A stretch of 64,000 nucleotides of DNA from Serinus canaria (GCF_022539315.1 NC_066316.1:54685994-54749993); one strand, 5' to 3'; positions 13,177 through 30,000 are shown, numbered from the stretch's first letter. Notes: generated from the sequence alone by a model not told the origin. Numbers and translations are program-made.

Positions 13177-13775
13177 TGATGTAATTGCTAAGACATTCTC
13201 CATCACAGTTATGGCAATCAGGTGTAGTCCCAGATGACTGGAAAAAGGGAAACATTGCACCTGTCTTTAAAATGGGTAAAAAGGAGGCTCCTGAAAACCA
13301 ACATATCAGCCTCATCTCTGTGTCTGTGAACATCATGGAACTCCTAGAAGTTGTGTCGAGGCACACAGGGGACAGGGAGGTGATTTGGGACAGCCTGTTT
13401 GGGTACAACAAGGGCAAATCCTCCCTGACCAACCTTGTGGCCTCCTATGATGGAGTGGCTACATCAGTGTGATTAGAGAAGGGCCTTGGGTGTCATCTAT
13501 CTGGACATGGGTAAGACCTTTGACATATCTCCCACAATGTCCTTCTCTCTAAATTGGGCACGCATGGCTTTGATGGGTGGGCTGTTCAACAGATGAGAAA
13601 CTGCTTGGACAGCCACACCCAAAGAGGAGGGGACTAAGGCTCACTGTCCAGATGGACATTGGTGACAAATGGTCTCCCTCAGGGGTCTGCTTGGGATCAT
13701 TGCTGTTGATCAAATAGCAATAATGCTATTTAATATTTTCACTTCAAACATGGACAATGGGGTTGAGTACAAATC
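13177..13775 (+). mobile_element. CR1 LINE, internal reverse-transcriptase fragment (broken)
   Basis: The + strand translation from 13185 gives VVPDDWKKGNIAPVFKMGKK and then a stretch equivalent to the CR1 reverse-transcriptase fingers region, with LFGYNKGKSSLTNLVA. It stops at 13470-13472. Further RT-like blocks continue in shifted frames (VIYLDMGKTFD-like at about 13495 and a TNMDNGVEY-like block at about 13750). Both ends are truncated, frames are broken, and no 3' tail is present. Confidence 0.88.
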
Positions 13776-15534
13776 CACAAGAAACAGAAACATTTTTATT
13801 AAAGGTTTAAAATGCAGATACAGAAGTTGTGTAATAATATGCTGCTTACTGCAAAGCACTACCAGTGAACATTCAATCCTTCTGCCAAAAAAGACATTTT
13901 TCTTACTTTTTGCTAGTGCTCTGCTAATAAAATTTACTTCCTCATATCTGTAAGACATCAAGGCTACAACGTTATTACTGCTAAATATATTTACAGTAGG
14001 GTTTCTCAATTTTTCGATTGCAGAAATGGAAAATGTCCTTAAAAATATTTGGCTGTCTGCTGGCAAGTCACAGTATTTTGCCTGTGTGCTTCATGCAACG
14101 TAGAGAAAAAATAATGGCTTTAATTAATTACATAAATTTTGTGAAAGCTGAACTTTTGACTACCCACAAAACTACAATCTGAAGTTTACTTCAACACGGT
14201 TTTAGTCTATCAGTTAAGACTTTCCAAATAATCATTCAATATTTTAAAAGTTTTTGATTGTTGTATGTGAGCATGTGAGACTACTCTGAATCCATCAGGT
14301 AGTGATGATGTCATAGGATATTACTTCATTTAAATCTAGTGTATTTTATGTTGATTTTGTTATTTAAATAATACTGCTGTGTGGTGCAAAACAAGGTATC
14401 AACTTCATGCAAGTGCCTATCTTATGTTGTTTAAAAATTAGATGCAAAACCTCTTAGAGTGGTGATGACTCTGGTTTAAATTTTAATGATGAAGGCTATG
14501 AGGTGATACAGCTAAACTAACACAAAATTAAACAAAATTCATACGACCACACAGTCAAATTTTCAACAGAAAGAGAAAAAAAATAAGGCACTTCTGTTAT
14601 ATCTAGCTTCATATTCTGCTGATATATAGGCTACATATTTAGCTACAACACAGTGATGAAACTCAAATAATTCTTTAATTTACAACTTGCAAGGATTTGG
14701 TCTTCAATCTTTATTATGCAGTCTATGGCAGAAACAAACAATTTCACATAATAACCTTATTGTTACACATACTTTAACAATGAAAATAAGAACTATATTT
14801 TGGCTGCAGAAAGAAAAAAGCAAACAAACAAAAAAACCCCTGTTCCATATAATTGTATTTCAGAATACACTCAAATTCATCGAAGTACAATTTTCCTCCA
14901 GTTAACTACTGATGATTTATTTACAGAGCAAGTAACAAACAATGTCTAGAAAATACCACTGAACCACAAATTATCTACATGGATATTTCTAATCTTCATA
15001 CTAGAAAACAGCTAAGAATGCATTTGCTGCAGCACATTGTTTCTTCCTGAAATCTTAATGAGTTTTAGCAGCTAATACAAAATGCAGATGCAGATTGTAT
15101 CACCTTAATTAGAAAAGCAAACATACTATGGGTTTGGTTAAGAAAAAGTAGATGTCTAGCAAATTGTTTCTTAAAATTTCTTTTTTAAAAAGGTCTAATG
15201 CATTAACTGCTCCAAGTACTTCACATAAGGGCTGTTGTTTTCTTACAAAGCGAAAATGCTGCTGACAGAGCAGCTGAAATTTGAGAAACTACTTGAAAGA
15301 GAAGATATCATTAGCCTGTGCAAGCTGTGACAGGCTTGTAGCTACATTTTTATTCACAAAGAAATTTATGTTAATCTATGCTATTTTGGGGATCATTTGA
15401 CAATCAATAACAATGTAGAATTCTTTCATTTACTCATATCTTTTAGAAAAAGTGATAGCTCATTGTTTTGATTTTAAAGTATTTTTTCATTTATGTGAAA
15501 TAGAAGCAGAAGATGAAGCTTGGAGGCTCTTTTT

Positions 15535-15536
<2 letters not shown>

Positions 15537-15569
<33 letters not shown>
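15537..15569 (+). repeat. Poly(T) run (33 T) with T-rich tail
   Basis: An uninterrupted run of 33 T is followed by GTTTTGGTTTAGTTTGGTTT and another T-rich stretch to about 15611. On the OPRM1 sense strand it is poly(A). No retrotransposon body is recognisable next to it. Confidence 0.95.
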
Positions 15570-15570
<1 letters not shown>

Positions 15571-16307
15571 TTTTGGTTTAGTTTGGTTTGCTTTTTTTAT
15601 TTTTTTTTTTAAGGGATCTTTGAATAAACTTTTTCTTTGAAACTGCAAACATGCAACCCTTGCAAGAGAAGACCTCTTGAACTAAAAATGTGTTGTTCTA
15701 CATGACCTCATGAGACTTCAGCACGTAAATAACCTGCACAGAAAACACCTCTACAAATAAATTTTAAGAGTAAATAGAGTGTACCCAACAGTATTACAAC
15801 TTCATACCCCATTATTTTCCATCCTTATTTTTCAAACTATGGTTGTCTAGCCTTTGAATTTTTGTTTCCAACCTGTTTTCACACCACAGTAACTTACCAA
15901 GAGCATGTCAGGTTGCTACAGGCAGAGTAGCTTTGTTTTTAGACTAATGTATGTGCTCCTGGTAAACAGGATTGCTTTGAGCTGGAGCCTGGAAGGCCCC
16001 CACATCTCCTGGCTCTGCTCGCTGTTACATTTCATGCTTCTGCTAAGTGCAATGCAGATGTGCTGCAGAAGCAATTTTTGACAGGCTGGAAAAGCAGGCA
16101 CTTTCCTCTGTGGTATTTTTTTTTTTGAGGGAAAGCAAATCCTGCGTGTTCCCACTAGCACACTGTGGCAGTGGCAACTGCTCTGAGAGCCATGCAGCAG
16201 GAGACCCTGTCACGGCAGTGGAGTAGTTTCAGCTTCTTGAAGTTCCAACTGAAAGGAAAGAAATTGCAAATACAATGAACAATTGCTTGATATCTGCCCA
16301 CCCACAA

Positions 16308-16334
16308 GTGTGTGTGTGTGTGTGTGTGTGTGTG
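16308..16334 (+). repeat. (GT)13 dinucleotide microsatellite
   Basis: This is a pure GT run followed directly by a short T run. It reads as CA on the OPRM1 sense strand. Confidence 0.97.
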
Positions 16335-17660
16335 GTTTTTTTTTAGGAGGAATTTATTTCTCATTTGCAGCCTCTGTTCTGATGTATAAAGCTGAGCACA
16401 TAGCCCAGAGTAAGGCAAGACTGTGCTTTGTCTGAAGCAACAGAGGAAATGATCACAAAGAAACATTAGTAGGTCTGAAATTTGAATTACAATATTCTTC
16501 ATATCAATCTAGTTGTTCTCTTTCTAGGGTGGAACTCTCTATGAATTTCATGAGCATGGAAAAATTTCACTCCCTCTCTTTATTCTTTCTGTAGCAGTTA
16601 CAGGGGAATTCATGCTTTACTTGAATACATTCTGTGTTCATATCAGAACAGTGTCTAACTTTTGGATTTTCAGTTATAGTCTAGTTTAAATTCTGTGTGA
16701 GCTGGACTTACATCAGCAAACAAACCCAACAATCCCTCAGCCCTGCATGTCCACAGTCTCCAGACAGAATCCTACTTGCACGCAGGCACGGTAGCGTTAC
16801 AGATGTTTGCATCAAGAAAACCTGCTGCTGCATGGCACATCCTGAAAGGCTGCACCCCCTTTTTGCTCAGCAAATTTTGTACCAGAACCTGTTGAGAGCT
16901 GGGTGGCAGACACTGCAAATCAATGGATTTGAATGGAATAGAAAGCATGGACACAGATGGAGCCCGGAGATTGACAAAGAGCCCATGTCAATGCATAGCA
17001 GCTACAAGAGAAAGCCCAGTTTTAAGGATCTATTACAAATGTTTCATGGATGTCACTATCTCATCAGAAAGGGGCTTTTTAACAAACCAGTACTTTAAAA
17101 TTGTTGTTGAAATACAGTATAATTCACCAAGGAGAAATATTAATTTTCTAAAAACACACAGGAAGGCCATTCTCTGTTAATACAGGTAGATGTGAAATTG
17201 CCAAGAACTGCCCAATTTTTTTCATGTTTCTGCAACAGGAATCACCAGCATTCCCCCCATTTGTTCGCAGTGGGTTGTATAGCACAAGGAAAATTAAGTA
17301 GTAAGAAAACACTTTCTTCATTCATTTAATCAAAGAGAAACTAGCTTTCAATTTTTCCTTGTTTTAACTCAAAACTTTTTCTTGAATCCCATATCCTTTT
17401 TATTTCTACATGTGGCTGCCAATCCCGGCAGTAAAGGCAAAGCTTTCAGGACTGAGCTTTTTGTTATTGAATGTATCTGAGGCCGCATTTTCAGCATGTG
17501 GGGAGGATTTACAGTTTCCATTAGGGCATTTAGACATTTCAGTATTTGACAAAAAAGCATCAGAAGCTAAAATTGAAAAGAAGAGTTACTCACTAAATAG
17601 TCCCAAAGATGTGCCTATACATAATTTCCTTCATTTCTTGGATACATGCAGGTGAAGCTG

Positions 17661-17692
17661 CTATAAAAGCAGCTATAAAAGCAGCTATAAAA
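17661..17692 (+). repeat. 12-bp tandem repeat CTATAAAAGCAG (about 2.7 copies)
   Basis: CTATAAAAGCAG is repeated head to tail with a final partial unit, giving three TATAAAA motifs on the + strand. There is no gene downstream that would make them a core promoter. Confidence 0.9.
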
Positions 17693-20600
17693 ATGGGTCA
17701 CAAAGAAACTAATCCACTGAAACTAATTAAATTTTTCAGATTTCTATAATTATTAATAATGCAGTTCCCCAATTATTTAGGATTTTTAGTTATTAATACA
17801 TAGATCCTAGCAAAAACTCGGTTATCAGGGGAAAATAACTATCATTGATTTTAAATTCAAAAAATTAAACCTTCTTTTACTCTCAGAGATAAACTGATGC
17901 AGAGAGTCTCTGAGCATCTGAAGTAAAAGCCATTTCAATATTCTTGCCAAGATTTTGATATGAATCAGTTAATGCCAACAACATCAAAACCCCTCAGCCA
18001 TTTGCAAAAGCTGCTGTTTGGTCCTTCATTCCCCTCCCCTGCCAATACTTGGTCAGAGAGAAAAGTTCAAAGAAAGTAGTTTTGCATTTCAAGCATTTCT
18101 CCCCCCCAGCACTGCATCACTCCTTCTCCATGCAAATACACTCATCAGATTACATAAACCCTCCTGAAAACTATGAGCACTTAATCTGGACATTTTTGGT
18201 AATGCCAAGGAGCCACAGAGTTGGCCCAAAGCCACTACATTAACTCAGAATAATATGAATATTTATGATGCTTCCTGTTGGTGCTTTTGCACTGGTAGAA
18301 GACACTGTTGTTTCTTCCAACAACTTCAGTACCTAAGAGTGTCAACTCTAAATGCTTTTAAATGCTTTAAGAGTGTTAGGCCTTATGTGGTTGAGCCTTG
18401 CAGCTCTCATTTAGCAGGAGAAAAGAATTCTCACTTGGCCAAAAAGCAACTTGTAGAACATCTGTTTCTTAGAAAATTGTATGAAATGTGCCAAGTACTA
18501 CACAGCCTTGCAATTAGAGCTCATACCAAATGCTCTCCAAGGCCTTGTCTATACAAGAAAGAGCTTGTCAGTGTACCTCAATCAATAGAAAAGCTAGACT
18601 TTCTTTTACAGAAAGCACTTACCTGTAAAAAGAATACCCTGTCTTTAGAATTTACAGAATCTCACTGTCTGAGGAGATATTGGTTTGTCTGGGGGTTTAT
18701 TTTCTTTTTTCTTTTCTGAGAGCTAAAGCTGCATTCACTCTAGGGCCTTTTGTGTTTAAAATAATAATATAAAAATATTAGGTATTACATTTTCAGTTAC
18801 TATTCCAGAGAACCTCTTTAGCGTAAATTAGTTCAACAATCTTTTTTCCCATTCTGATAAAAGCAGACATCAAAAATGTCTCTTACAGCAATGTTTGCAG
18901 GAGAAAAAAAGATGAATTAGCTTTAATATTAAGCTTTGAACATGGCTTGCTGAAAATGTATTCCATAGACATTGTGGAGAGTGAGAAAGACTGTACCAAA
19001 CGGCTGCTGAGCTGAACTGCAAGGAGAAGGCCCAGGTCAGCATTCAGGAGCACATCTGGCATCAGCAGCTGCCACAGCAAGGACTGCAGGGATGGTGGTG
19101 AGGGAAGGGGAGTGGGCCACTCCAGAGTCTTTCAAATACCTGAACATGCAAAGTCCCATCCACCCACTTATGAGGTCCTGAGCTACCAAGTGCTGGCTTC
19201 TTCTCCCTGGCTCTGGGGAAAACTGATGGTTAGCTGCTAGGAAGAGCTACCAAAGCAGTCAAACAATTTCTTCCAGCTCTGCATGCACCTTTTTTTGTTC
19301 CAGGTACATTGGCTTTTCACTTCAGTTTCCACCCCTACTGCCTCACTTGGACCTCATTCCTTATGTTTCCATCTCTCCTCAACGTTCTTCCTCTCACCTC
19401 CCCTTCCCTTCAGCATCCTTCCCTTTCCTGCTCTTTACATGTGCTTGATTTCTTCACAACTAATTTATTTCATCACTATTCCTTGAAGGAAAGAAAGAAA
19501 CAAACCCTAAGCAGCAAGGAACACAACATTAGGACTAGTTTCCTCCTTATTGCCACTCTCAGGATCACTTCACTTGCTTGCTCCATCCCTGCCCCAGCAG
19601 GCTCTCTCCTGGTGGGGTAGGCTGAAGCATCTCTCTGGGAAACATCATCTTCTATTCTGTGCTTGCTCAGTGCTCAGGGAAACAGGTTTTATTTCACTCA
19701 GGCAGTACCTAGCACACATTAATCTTTTCTATGGGTAGAAGTTTAGAAGGCTACAGCTCTCCTAGAAGTAATATAAAGATATACAACTCAATGTAGAAAA
19801 TGGTGCATACACACTGCACTCTATAAAGCTAGAATTGTACTAGACAGAAATACAATCTTGCTGTCAGACACATGCACAAAATTGACTCCACTGAGGATTA
19901 CAAATGCATTATTAACAGATGAATGTAGTAATCTGCTACACCTAGTAAATACTACAACACATACACATATATATGTGCACCTATGCCAAGTTTGGCAGCT
20001 CTGCCTCACCACCAGGCTGGGCAGGTGCTGATTTCACAGGCCACAGTTTGGCATGAATGGACCAGACACAAACAACACCAATTGCTGATGCTTAATAAAG
20101 CTTCTCATTTTAGCCCTTCTCCCTTTAGACATCCCTCCTCTTTTGTGGTGCAATTAATGTTTAGTCTCCTTGGAGACGGGAACACTCTTATTTGGGCTAT
20201 CTGGCAGCAGCTGAGTGTCAGGTAGGCAGCTGCTTTCACAAGAAGCTGCTGAGTTCTGCACCTGGAGGAGGCAGCCAGCTTGTGGCTGAAGTGGCAGCAC
20301 TGAGAAACTGTTGCATGAGCAACCTAAGCATATTGCTGAAAGGTGATACGGCAAGGAATGAACCAGGCTTATGCCTTTTGCTCTTATTTTTAAGGAATTA
20401 CAGAGACAACTCAGACTTCTTTTAGTGCTTGCAATGTGTTTGAGTTACTTTCATGAATGTTAAGATTTTCTTTCCTGTTTTGCTGAGAGATGAGGCTTGG
20501 AAAATCTCAAGACTAAGCACAGGACCATGGATATTGAACATGTACAAAACAGCTTCTTTGCAAAAATGATGCAAAAATAGGCTGAATAAAAAAGCCACAA

Positions 20601-20721
20601 ACAACTCTTGTTATCTGATGTGCCATAAAATCCCTACTTTTTAAAGGCTTTTTCTACATGGAAAAGGTATTTTCTTGGTATACCTGAAATGGCAAAATGG
20701 CACATTAGTATTTAGCATGTG

Positions 20722-20776
20722 TGTATATATTTTCTTATCTATATATACATATATATATATACATATATACACATAT
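20722..20776 (+). repeat. TA/CA-rich low-complexity tract
   Basis: Imperfect TATATA/CATATA units sit just downstream (in gene sense) of OPRM1 exon 3. Confidence 0.9.
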
Positions 20777-21346
20777 CTAACCCCGCCTTATTCACCACAT
20801 AATTATCTGACACAAGAACTGCATGTAGACAAGCCTTGGCCTATCACTTGCATGACTTTCAGGACAAGCAAGGCCAGGTAGGCCTTCTTTGTACATCAGT
20901 CAAAGTGAACAAGCACAGTTTTTTATCTTTTTATTCACTGATGCAATGGGAGAAGAAGAGAGATCTATATTCTGTCCCACTCCTGTCTCCATCAGCAGAC
21001 AAGGAGCATGAACAGGGAAATCTGTGATTAATTTTCAACCTGTTGCAAACACCCTGAAAGTGAAACACTGTTTTTTTAATGTGCTTTGTACATGCATGCA
21101 CGCTGGACCCAGTCACTCAAGGTACCCTTCAGAACCCTTGGCTTCTGAGCATCAAGCAAGGCAGAGAGCAGCCTAGCACCATGCAGGACTGGGGTCTCTG
21201 TGTATGCATACACCAGTTTCAAATATAACCATGAAAGTGTTCAGACCTTCCAAAAGCTACAATTCAGTGTAAGTGGTAACTTCAGAACACATGTCATCTC
21301 CAAGCGGGTGGCCTGGATCCAGAGATGACATCTCCACTGCTAGTCA

Positions 21347-23221
<1,875 letters not shown>

Positions 23222-26200
23222 CTAGATACTGTCAAAGGTCACATTTCCTGCTTTTAAAGAAACGACCACACTATGATTCACCTCCATGTTGGCAGTTCAG
23301 TGAGATATCAGCTAAAGGATGTAAGGAAAAATAGATTAATTTAACTTGTTCAGAAGAAAAAGATGCACGTAGAAGAAACAATATTATAGATGCTAACGAA
23401 TTGAGAAGATGAAAAAATTGTATGTTTGCAGATCAGATACTGTACTACATGGATAGATTTTCTGTACCTGCTGATGTCATGCCAAATATCATAAGTATGT
23501 TCTGTCGAAATAGAAAATTCATTTCTAGTAATGATGTCATTCCAAACAAGCAGCACTTGCAACCCATTTTTTATGTGGATGCTGTACTTTTGCAGTGGTA
23601 CAAAAAAAGTTTCAATTTAAGTCATGTTCCTGGCCATGCTGCCCTGATTGCTGCTGAGGTTGCTGGGCCCTGTGGCTGCTTGGATTTTGGGGGCTCAGAT
23701 GGCTTGCTCTTTTGATGAAACTCCCTTTCATTTCTGCAAAACTAATAAGAAGAGTGTTTGATCAAATATTTTACAATTTATAGAGTGCTTTTCAAGAGGA
23801 ATAGCTCATTTCAAAAGACCTGTGGGAGAACCTGCTAGGGAAAGCAAAATGTAAAATACATAATTTTGTGGGTTTTATCTCTCTGAGTTAGATTTCTTCA
23901 GAACATGAGTCAGTTGCAAAATATCCCAATGAAAGGATTGTGTAGGGAATGCGCACTTGGAACTCTTCTTTGGTAGGGTATGCAGAAAGGCAGACTTCAT
24001 GTTGAATGGACCTAGAAAGCTTTTATGATGAACATTTGAAGTCATTGGTACTGGACCTGTTCTCTCATTTTTAGCACTGTGCATGAGAAGATACTAACAA
24101 ATCCTAATTTCAATTTAGGGTGGTTTTTAAAACAGATTTTCAAGAAGATACAAACGCTATCTTGACTGCTGCCTTGAGAAAGTATGATTTGAATATGATA
24201 CTTTCAAGTTGTAAATAAACTCCTTATTCTCAAAGTCCTCTAAAAACTTTTCTTACTCCATTTATATAACAAGCTTGTAACTAACATAGGAGGAGGTAGA
24301 TGCTGCAAGCACCTACAATTCTCTCTTCTGGAAATTGTGGAAAATGTACAGGATTGCAATGTGGGAGAGGTACACAATAAAAGCTATAGCTCTAAAAACT
24401 GTTTGGAAGGAGAAGAAAATATTTCTCAGGCAATTTGCTGGAGAATCTTCCAGATAAGAATGAAAGCAGCAACATTTATATTCTGCTTTTAATATTGTCC
24501 AGTACTAAGCCCTGTGGTTTGTCAAAATGAATATCTCTCCAAAGGTCTGAGATATCCAGGAGTAGCTGAAGGTTTGTCCAGAGCTGACCTGAAAGTTTGA
24601 TTGTGTTGTGAGCAGACATATCCAGCTTGGTCCCACCTGATCTGCTCAGGCTGGGACAGCGACAGAGGGGCAGTGGCTCTCAGCTCTGCACAAACAGGCA
24701 AGGGTGACGAGGATTCTGTGCCCTCACCTGGGCTGCTGATCCCTGCTCAGACCCTAGATGATTGCCTGCCTTCTTCACAGCTGGACAAGAGAGCACACTT
24801 GGGAAAGCTGCTCAGTGCTGCTGCCATCACAGGTGATTCTGGGACTCGTCTGTCTGGAGAGCGCATCTCAGGTAACAATGACAATGCTTTGTCAGCAGTA
24901 ATTAAAGCCACTATGATTTAAAAGGAATGCTTGATACAGCAAAAAAGCCCAAACCATCAACCAATATGTAAATGACTTTCAGATTAGCATGACAGAGGAT
25001 GGACAGAAAAACACTCTGATTAAATAGAATAAAGTTTCTTCACTGGGCATGGGCCTTATCTCACTTAAATGGAACATATTTTTCAGTTTTCAGCAATCTA
25101 ATTTTCAATGCCAGTTTAAGCTTTAAAAGTTCTTAGACTTGCTTTGTTTAATGGCCTCTGTAGACCATTAGAGAAGGGTTTTGCTTGATGTACTCTGCAA
25201 TCTTTGTACTTCTAATCATGCTGTTCTTACAATGAATAGAAGCAGAACTCTTACAGTGATATAGAAAGTATTTACCTCCACCTGCTGCCTAGTCAACAAA
25301 AGCCTATTGAAATTTACAATATTCTTTTCAGTGAATTCTATGGGCATTTCTCTGTATGAAGTATTTAAAGATTTTGTAAGGGGCTTATTTCTGCAAGGTA
25401 CAATTTGCAAAACATGTATTTTTCTAAATTAGTAGATTATCAGCGTTCCCGGGATTATTTTTTTGGCATGAACAAATAAATACCAAAGCACTTGATTAAA
25501 CATAATTTTAACAGCATGAAAAGTAACGGTCAATCAAAATGAAGCTTTTCAAAGTCTTGAACTTTGCTGCTATTATACTTTTTGCTAAGGTATCAGTCTA
25601 CCTATTCGAACAAGCAGAACAAACATTTCCATTATCCAGACACAGATGTTTATGTGATTCTATTTCTACAGTTGAGAGGGACTTAGTAATACCAAACTTT
25701 ATAATGCGATACCAACATTTATAAATGCACTCTTTTAAGATACTGTTTTCACACTTTCATTCAAACTTGCTAGAGAATTTAAAATCTAACACACACGTTC
25801 ATAAAAAATTTTAATTGCAAACTCATAAAAATCTGAATACTGATGTTTAGATTACATTGAAATTTCAGTGTCTAAGTCATCAAGTGTATTAAATTCTGCA
25901 CAACAAAGAGCTAGGTTCCAAGTGAAGACAGAAGTTGGCTTTGGGTAGCCTTACTTTTATTTTACAACTCTGCAATGAAATAACTAATTGGTGGCTTTTT
26001 GTGAATATTTAGCGCAATGCTGCTCTTGGTATATATCCAAATTAATTATGCTCATTATAACACTGGCACCTACTAGTATACCCCTTCTAATTCCTCAGTG
26101 CAGGTTTTGTATCATAAAATATCTGTTCATGAACTGTTGTTTTGCTGCTAATAGTAGTCGATAAATCAGGTTTACAGCAGTAAGAATACACTTAATGTCT

Positions 26201-26952
26201 GTCTAATTTTTTAGAGAAAGCTCAGCCTTGTCTTTATGTTCAATCTTATGAAGCTTTAAAGTCGAATTCAAGTTTGAAGACCTGAGCTGTACAGGCCCAC
26301 CCAACTGAGATTTGCTTGGAATAAGAAAAAGCAATGGAGAAAAGAGAGAATTCAGCTCAGATAGTCACCATGCTCCTAGCATTCAAGGATTAATAGAAAG
26401 TCTTGAAATGGACCCCTCAACTGTCTGCCCACAGGCCACTTGTAGTTTGTGAACCAAATAAAACTTTCACCAGGTTAATCTTTCACCAGATTAACCTCAG
26501 AAAGACTCCGGCTCCCAAGGGTAACAGCACCTTCCCTTCCACTTCTCCTGCAACCGGAGAGATGTGAGCACGTTTGTGACTCTGCAGGACCTGCCACGGC
26601 CCTGTTTCTGGCCTCTGGTCCACTCCAACAGTTTATTTACCACCTTCAAATATATCTTAAGGGTCTCTTCTTTTAAGCTTCTTAAAATTTAATGAAATCT
26701 TTAGTTTGCATCATACCTTATTCAAGCCTCACAGAGTTTTTATACTGGTACTGTGGTCTATACAACTAATGTAGTCATGTCCCTACTGCTCCCTGGTCAA
26801 GTGTTTTATATCCATGTGGATTGTTGAGATATCCCCTCCTCCAAAGCCTTCTGCTCTTCTGGATCAGATCAGCTTTACAGCATCCTTGGACTTTGCACTG
26901 AGCTGGTGCAAAGAAGCTAGAGAGGTCCTCATTTAGCTCAGTGTAATACAGA

Positions 26953-27044
26953 GTATTATTATTACTATTATTAATAACAAGACCTGCAACAACAAAAATA
27001 ATAATGATAAATTATTATTATAATTATTATTAACGATAATGATG
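26953..27044 (+). repeat. Interrupted (ATT/TAA)n low-complexity tract
   Basis: Two blocks of ATT/TAA triplets are separated by about 30 bp of CAACAAC-rich sequence. Confidence 0.88.
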
Positions 27045-30000
27045 CAGCTCAGAATAATACATAACACTACAAATTAATTTGAAAAATTTCCTCTCTGAAT
27101 AACATCAATGAAGAGGAAAGCAGAAAGTCTTTTTCACTTAGGAAACGGGCCGGTCGATGACAGACTGGCAATAATTACTTTCAGCAACACAAAGGCATGC
27201 AAGGCTTTGCCAAGAGAATGCTAATTTAGAGACAATGACTACTTCAAGATCTGTGCTTAAGTTCAGCACAAAATACATGAAAAACTGGACAAAATCACCG
27301 GAGATTCACTGCAGAAAGCAGTCACTCTCAAAAATGGTTTGGTTGCTGAAAGAAACAACAGCCAATAGTCAGGTCTTGCAAACAGACAACCTGACATAAC
27401 TCTTCTTGATGCTGGAGATTAGGTTAGCCTTTCAATTCATGTTCTTCTTGCATAAATGACTTGTTAAACAAATGAAGAATCATTATGTGCATACATTAGA
27501 TTAGCTGAGGTTGCCTTGGGTGGGAAGATTAAAAACATGTGAAGTATGCCTAGTTGAATCAATTTAATTTTTTTTTTCCCTTGACTGTTCTGGTGCACCT
27601 TGTATATGCAACTCAAAAACAGTATGAAAAAGGGATTTTTGGCATGTTTTCTTGAGATATCAGGTACTTTCAATTTTTCTTGAGCCCTTAAAGCTTTGAA
27701 CAAAGCCACGATATACTCAAGGGGTCTGTAAAAACCTGAAAATTTTTTCTGTCTGCCAATCCAGTTTTAATATTTAACACTGAAATAAAGTCTCTCAAGC
27801 CACATTCTGCAAAGTACCTTTGAGCTAAAGGGCCTCAAATTACGGACTTTACTGACATCCATCTATTTTATTATCCTTTTCTTCCCACAGTAATGGGTCT
27901 CCATAGAGTGAAAGACCCATACTCTATCTCAGCCACAGCTAAGATGTGTGCTGTGGCAGGGTGTAAGCTATTAAAGTTTTGAAGTCATATATTCTGGATA
28001 GGTCTGGCCTTCCTGTCTGTGAGCACATGATTTAATTACCTTGAAAAATTAAGTCTTTGATTTTTCTATTAATGAGACTTCTGAATGCTTTTTCCTTAAG
28101 CCATTTAATTTCATCTCTGGCTACAAGCACCATAAATTTTATGCACAGCCCTGATAGGTTATTAGGCAGTAAGGCCACCCAGATTGGAAGTGCCATCTTG
28201 TGGTTAACAACCTCTGCATCCTTTTGATGTATATTCTACTAAAGAGAGCTTATAAAAGGCTGTAATTTAAACATAGCAAGCCCTGAGTGAACCAAACCAA
28301 CAACAAATTGAAAAACTGAACAAACTCTTAAGCAGGTATAATAGAGCTGAAAGCATTCACACTTGGTTGCAATGAAATTGTGCAATTTGCATCACATTCA
28401 CTTACTTCCTGCACCCATCCTGAGTTTGGGGGTAAAGGCTGAAATGGGGGAGTGAGGAAGCTTCTGCTGCCTTTAAGAAAGACAGAAGCAGTCGCTGCTT
28501 CCTCCTGCTGAAGTCTTGCATCCTGACTCCCAGCACAGCGCTACCCAGTCACTGCTGTGACCTGTCATGGTGGTTTAATTAGAGATGAGAAATACTAGGC
28601 ATCACTTAGGTGTCATGGCATGACATCCTGAGGGAGTGCAGCAGATCTTAAGATCAAAGAGATTAGTTATTTCACATACTCAGTCATACTTCACACACAT
28701 TGCTCTGGAGCAGCTTTCTCTCCTTCCTTCACTCACTGGCAAGGGGTGTCCATTTTCTGAAGGAGTCTGAGTGTGTACGTGGTCAGAGTGGCCCTGAGCA
28801 CAGGGCAGGGAAGCAGGGAACTGCTGCACTGTAGCTGCTTCAGTTGCTGCCTCTTTTCTCCCTAGCAGTTTGTTTTCCCACTGCTTTGTCACTTTATTCT
28901 CCTCCATGGTACAAAGGAGATTTGGCCAGAATGTAACCAAAGTTTACTTCCCTTGGGTTACCTTGTTAGCATCCTTGACTTCCCAGCTTATCCCTTCCTC
29001 TCATCAGGACAGTGCCAGGGCATGTGCAGATCCAGCAGGATTTGCTTACAGGATGCAGGAGAAGCAAGGAGAGCACATCACCTCTGGGGAAGTAGCACCA
29101 GCTCAGGGCCATTTTTCTTGTACTCAGAACCCATCAGGAATTTATCTCATATCTCAGCTTTGGGAGAGGGTGAGTTAAACAAAAGCCTTTTAGGCAGTCA
29201 CCTTTAGTCTTCAGTGCCAGTCTTTTGGGAAATGATGTGGAGTTGTGAGGGCATCTGATTCATCCTGTTTTCCTGTGATGGACTTTGGACTAAAAATGAC
29301 TTGCTGCTGTCTTTGTGGCTCTTCCCGATTTTATTTTTTGGCTACTGAAAGGCATAATATAGAAGTTTTCTTTCTGCTATTTAGTTTAAGCCAGTGAGTT
29401 TAGTTCCCTACATGGAGAAAATAAAACAAGCTTTCCCCAGACATCATAAAAAGCTACTTAATGATAAAAAACAAATGACAGTAATAAGTATGCTTCAGTG
29501 CCCAAACAGTCATCTGCTGGTACACTTCCCTCCCTTCCAGCCTAGTTGAACAGGGGGAAAATTACCTGCCAATTAGTTCAGAACTTAATCTGGCCTGTTT
29601 GTTAAACCACTTTTATTTGAGTCTCTGTTTGCCTGGGGCTGAGGCATATATGGGTCTACAATAAAGGTCATTGCTTTCATGGTTATTGTGTTATCTCTCT
29701 GAAATAAATCAATGGTGCTAAAAAGGCTAACTTCGATATATTTCCATTATCCAGCAGCAGGTGCTTATTGTTGAAGGCTTTGCTTTGCGGAAGACATATA
29801 AAGGAAAAGTGTCAGTATATTCAATTTGACTTTTTCCCCTCTGCCTTCAGGGAAGTGTGACTGAGAGTAAAACTGCTGACTACACCTCTGATCACAGATA
29901 ATGTGGTGACATTTTCCTAGAGGGGACGAGTTATCAGCTACTTTGTTTCCAGGTCCTGGTACCCTACTCCTGATCTGTAGACTGACCACCTGAGATAAGG

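Noticed and set aside
17661..17692. Three TATAAAA boxes in tandem as a promoter.
   Set aside because: They come from a 12-bp tandem repeat, and no exon or initiation context follows.
18255..18719. 154-codon + strand open frame in intron 3.
   Set aside because: No domain, no similarity I recognise, low-complexity end, and no promoter or splice context. It is consistent with chance.
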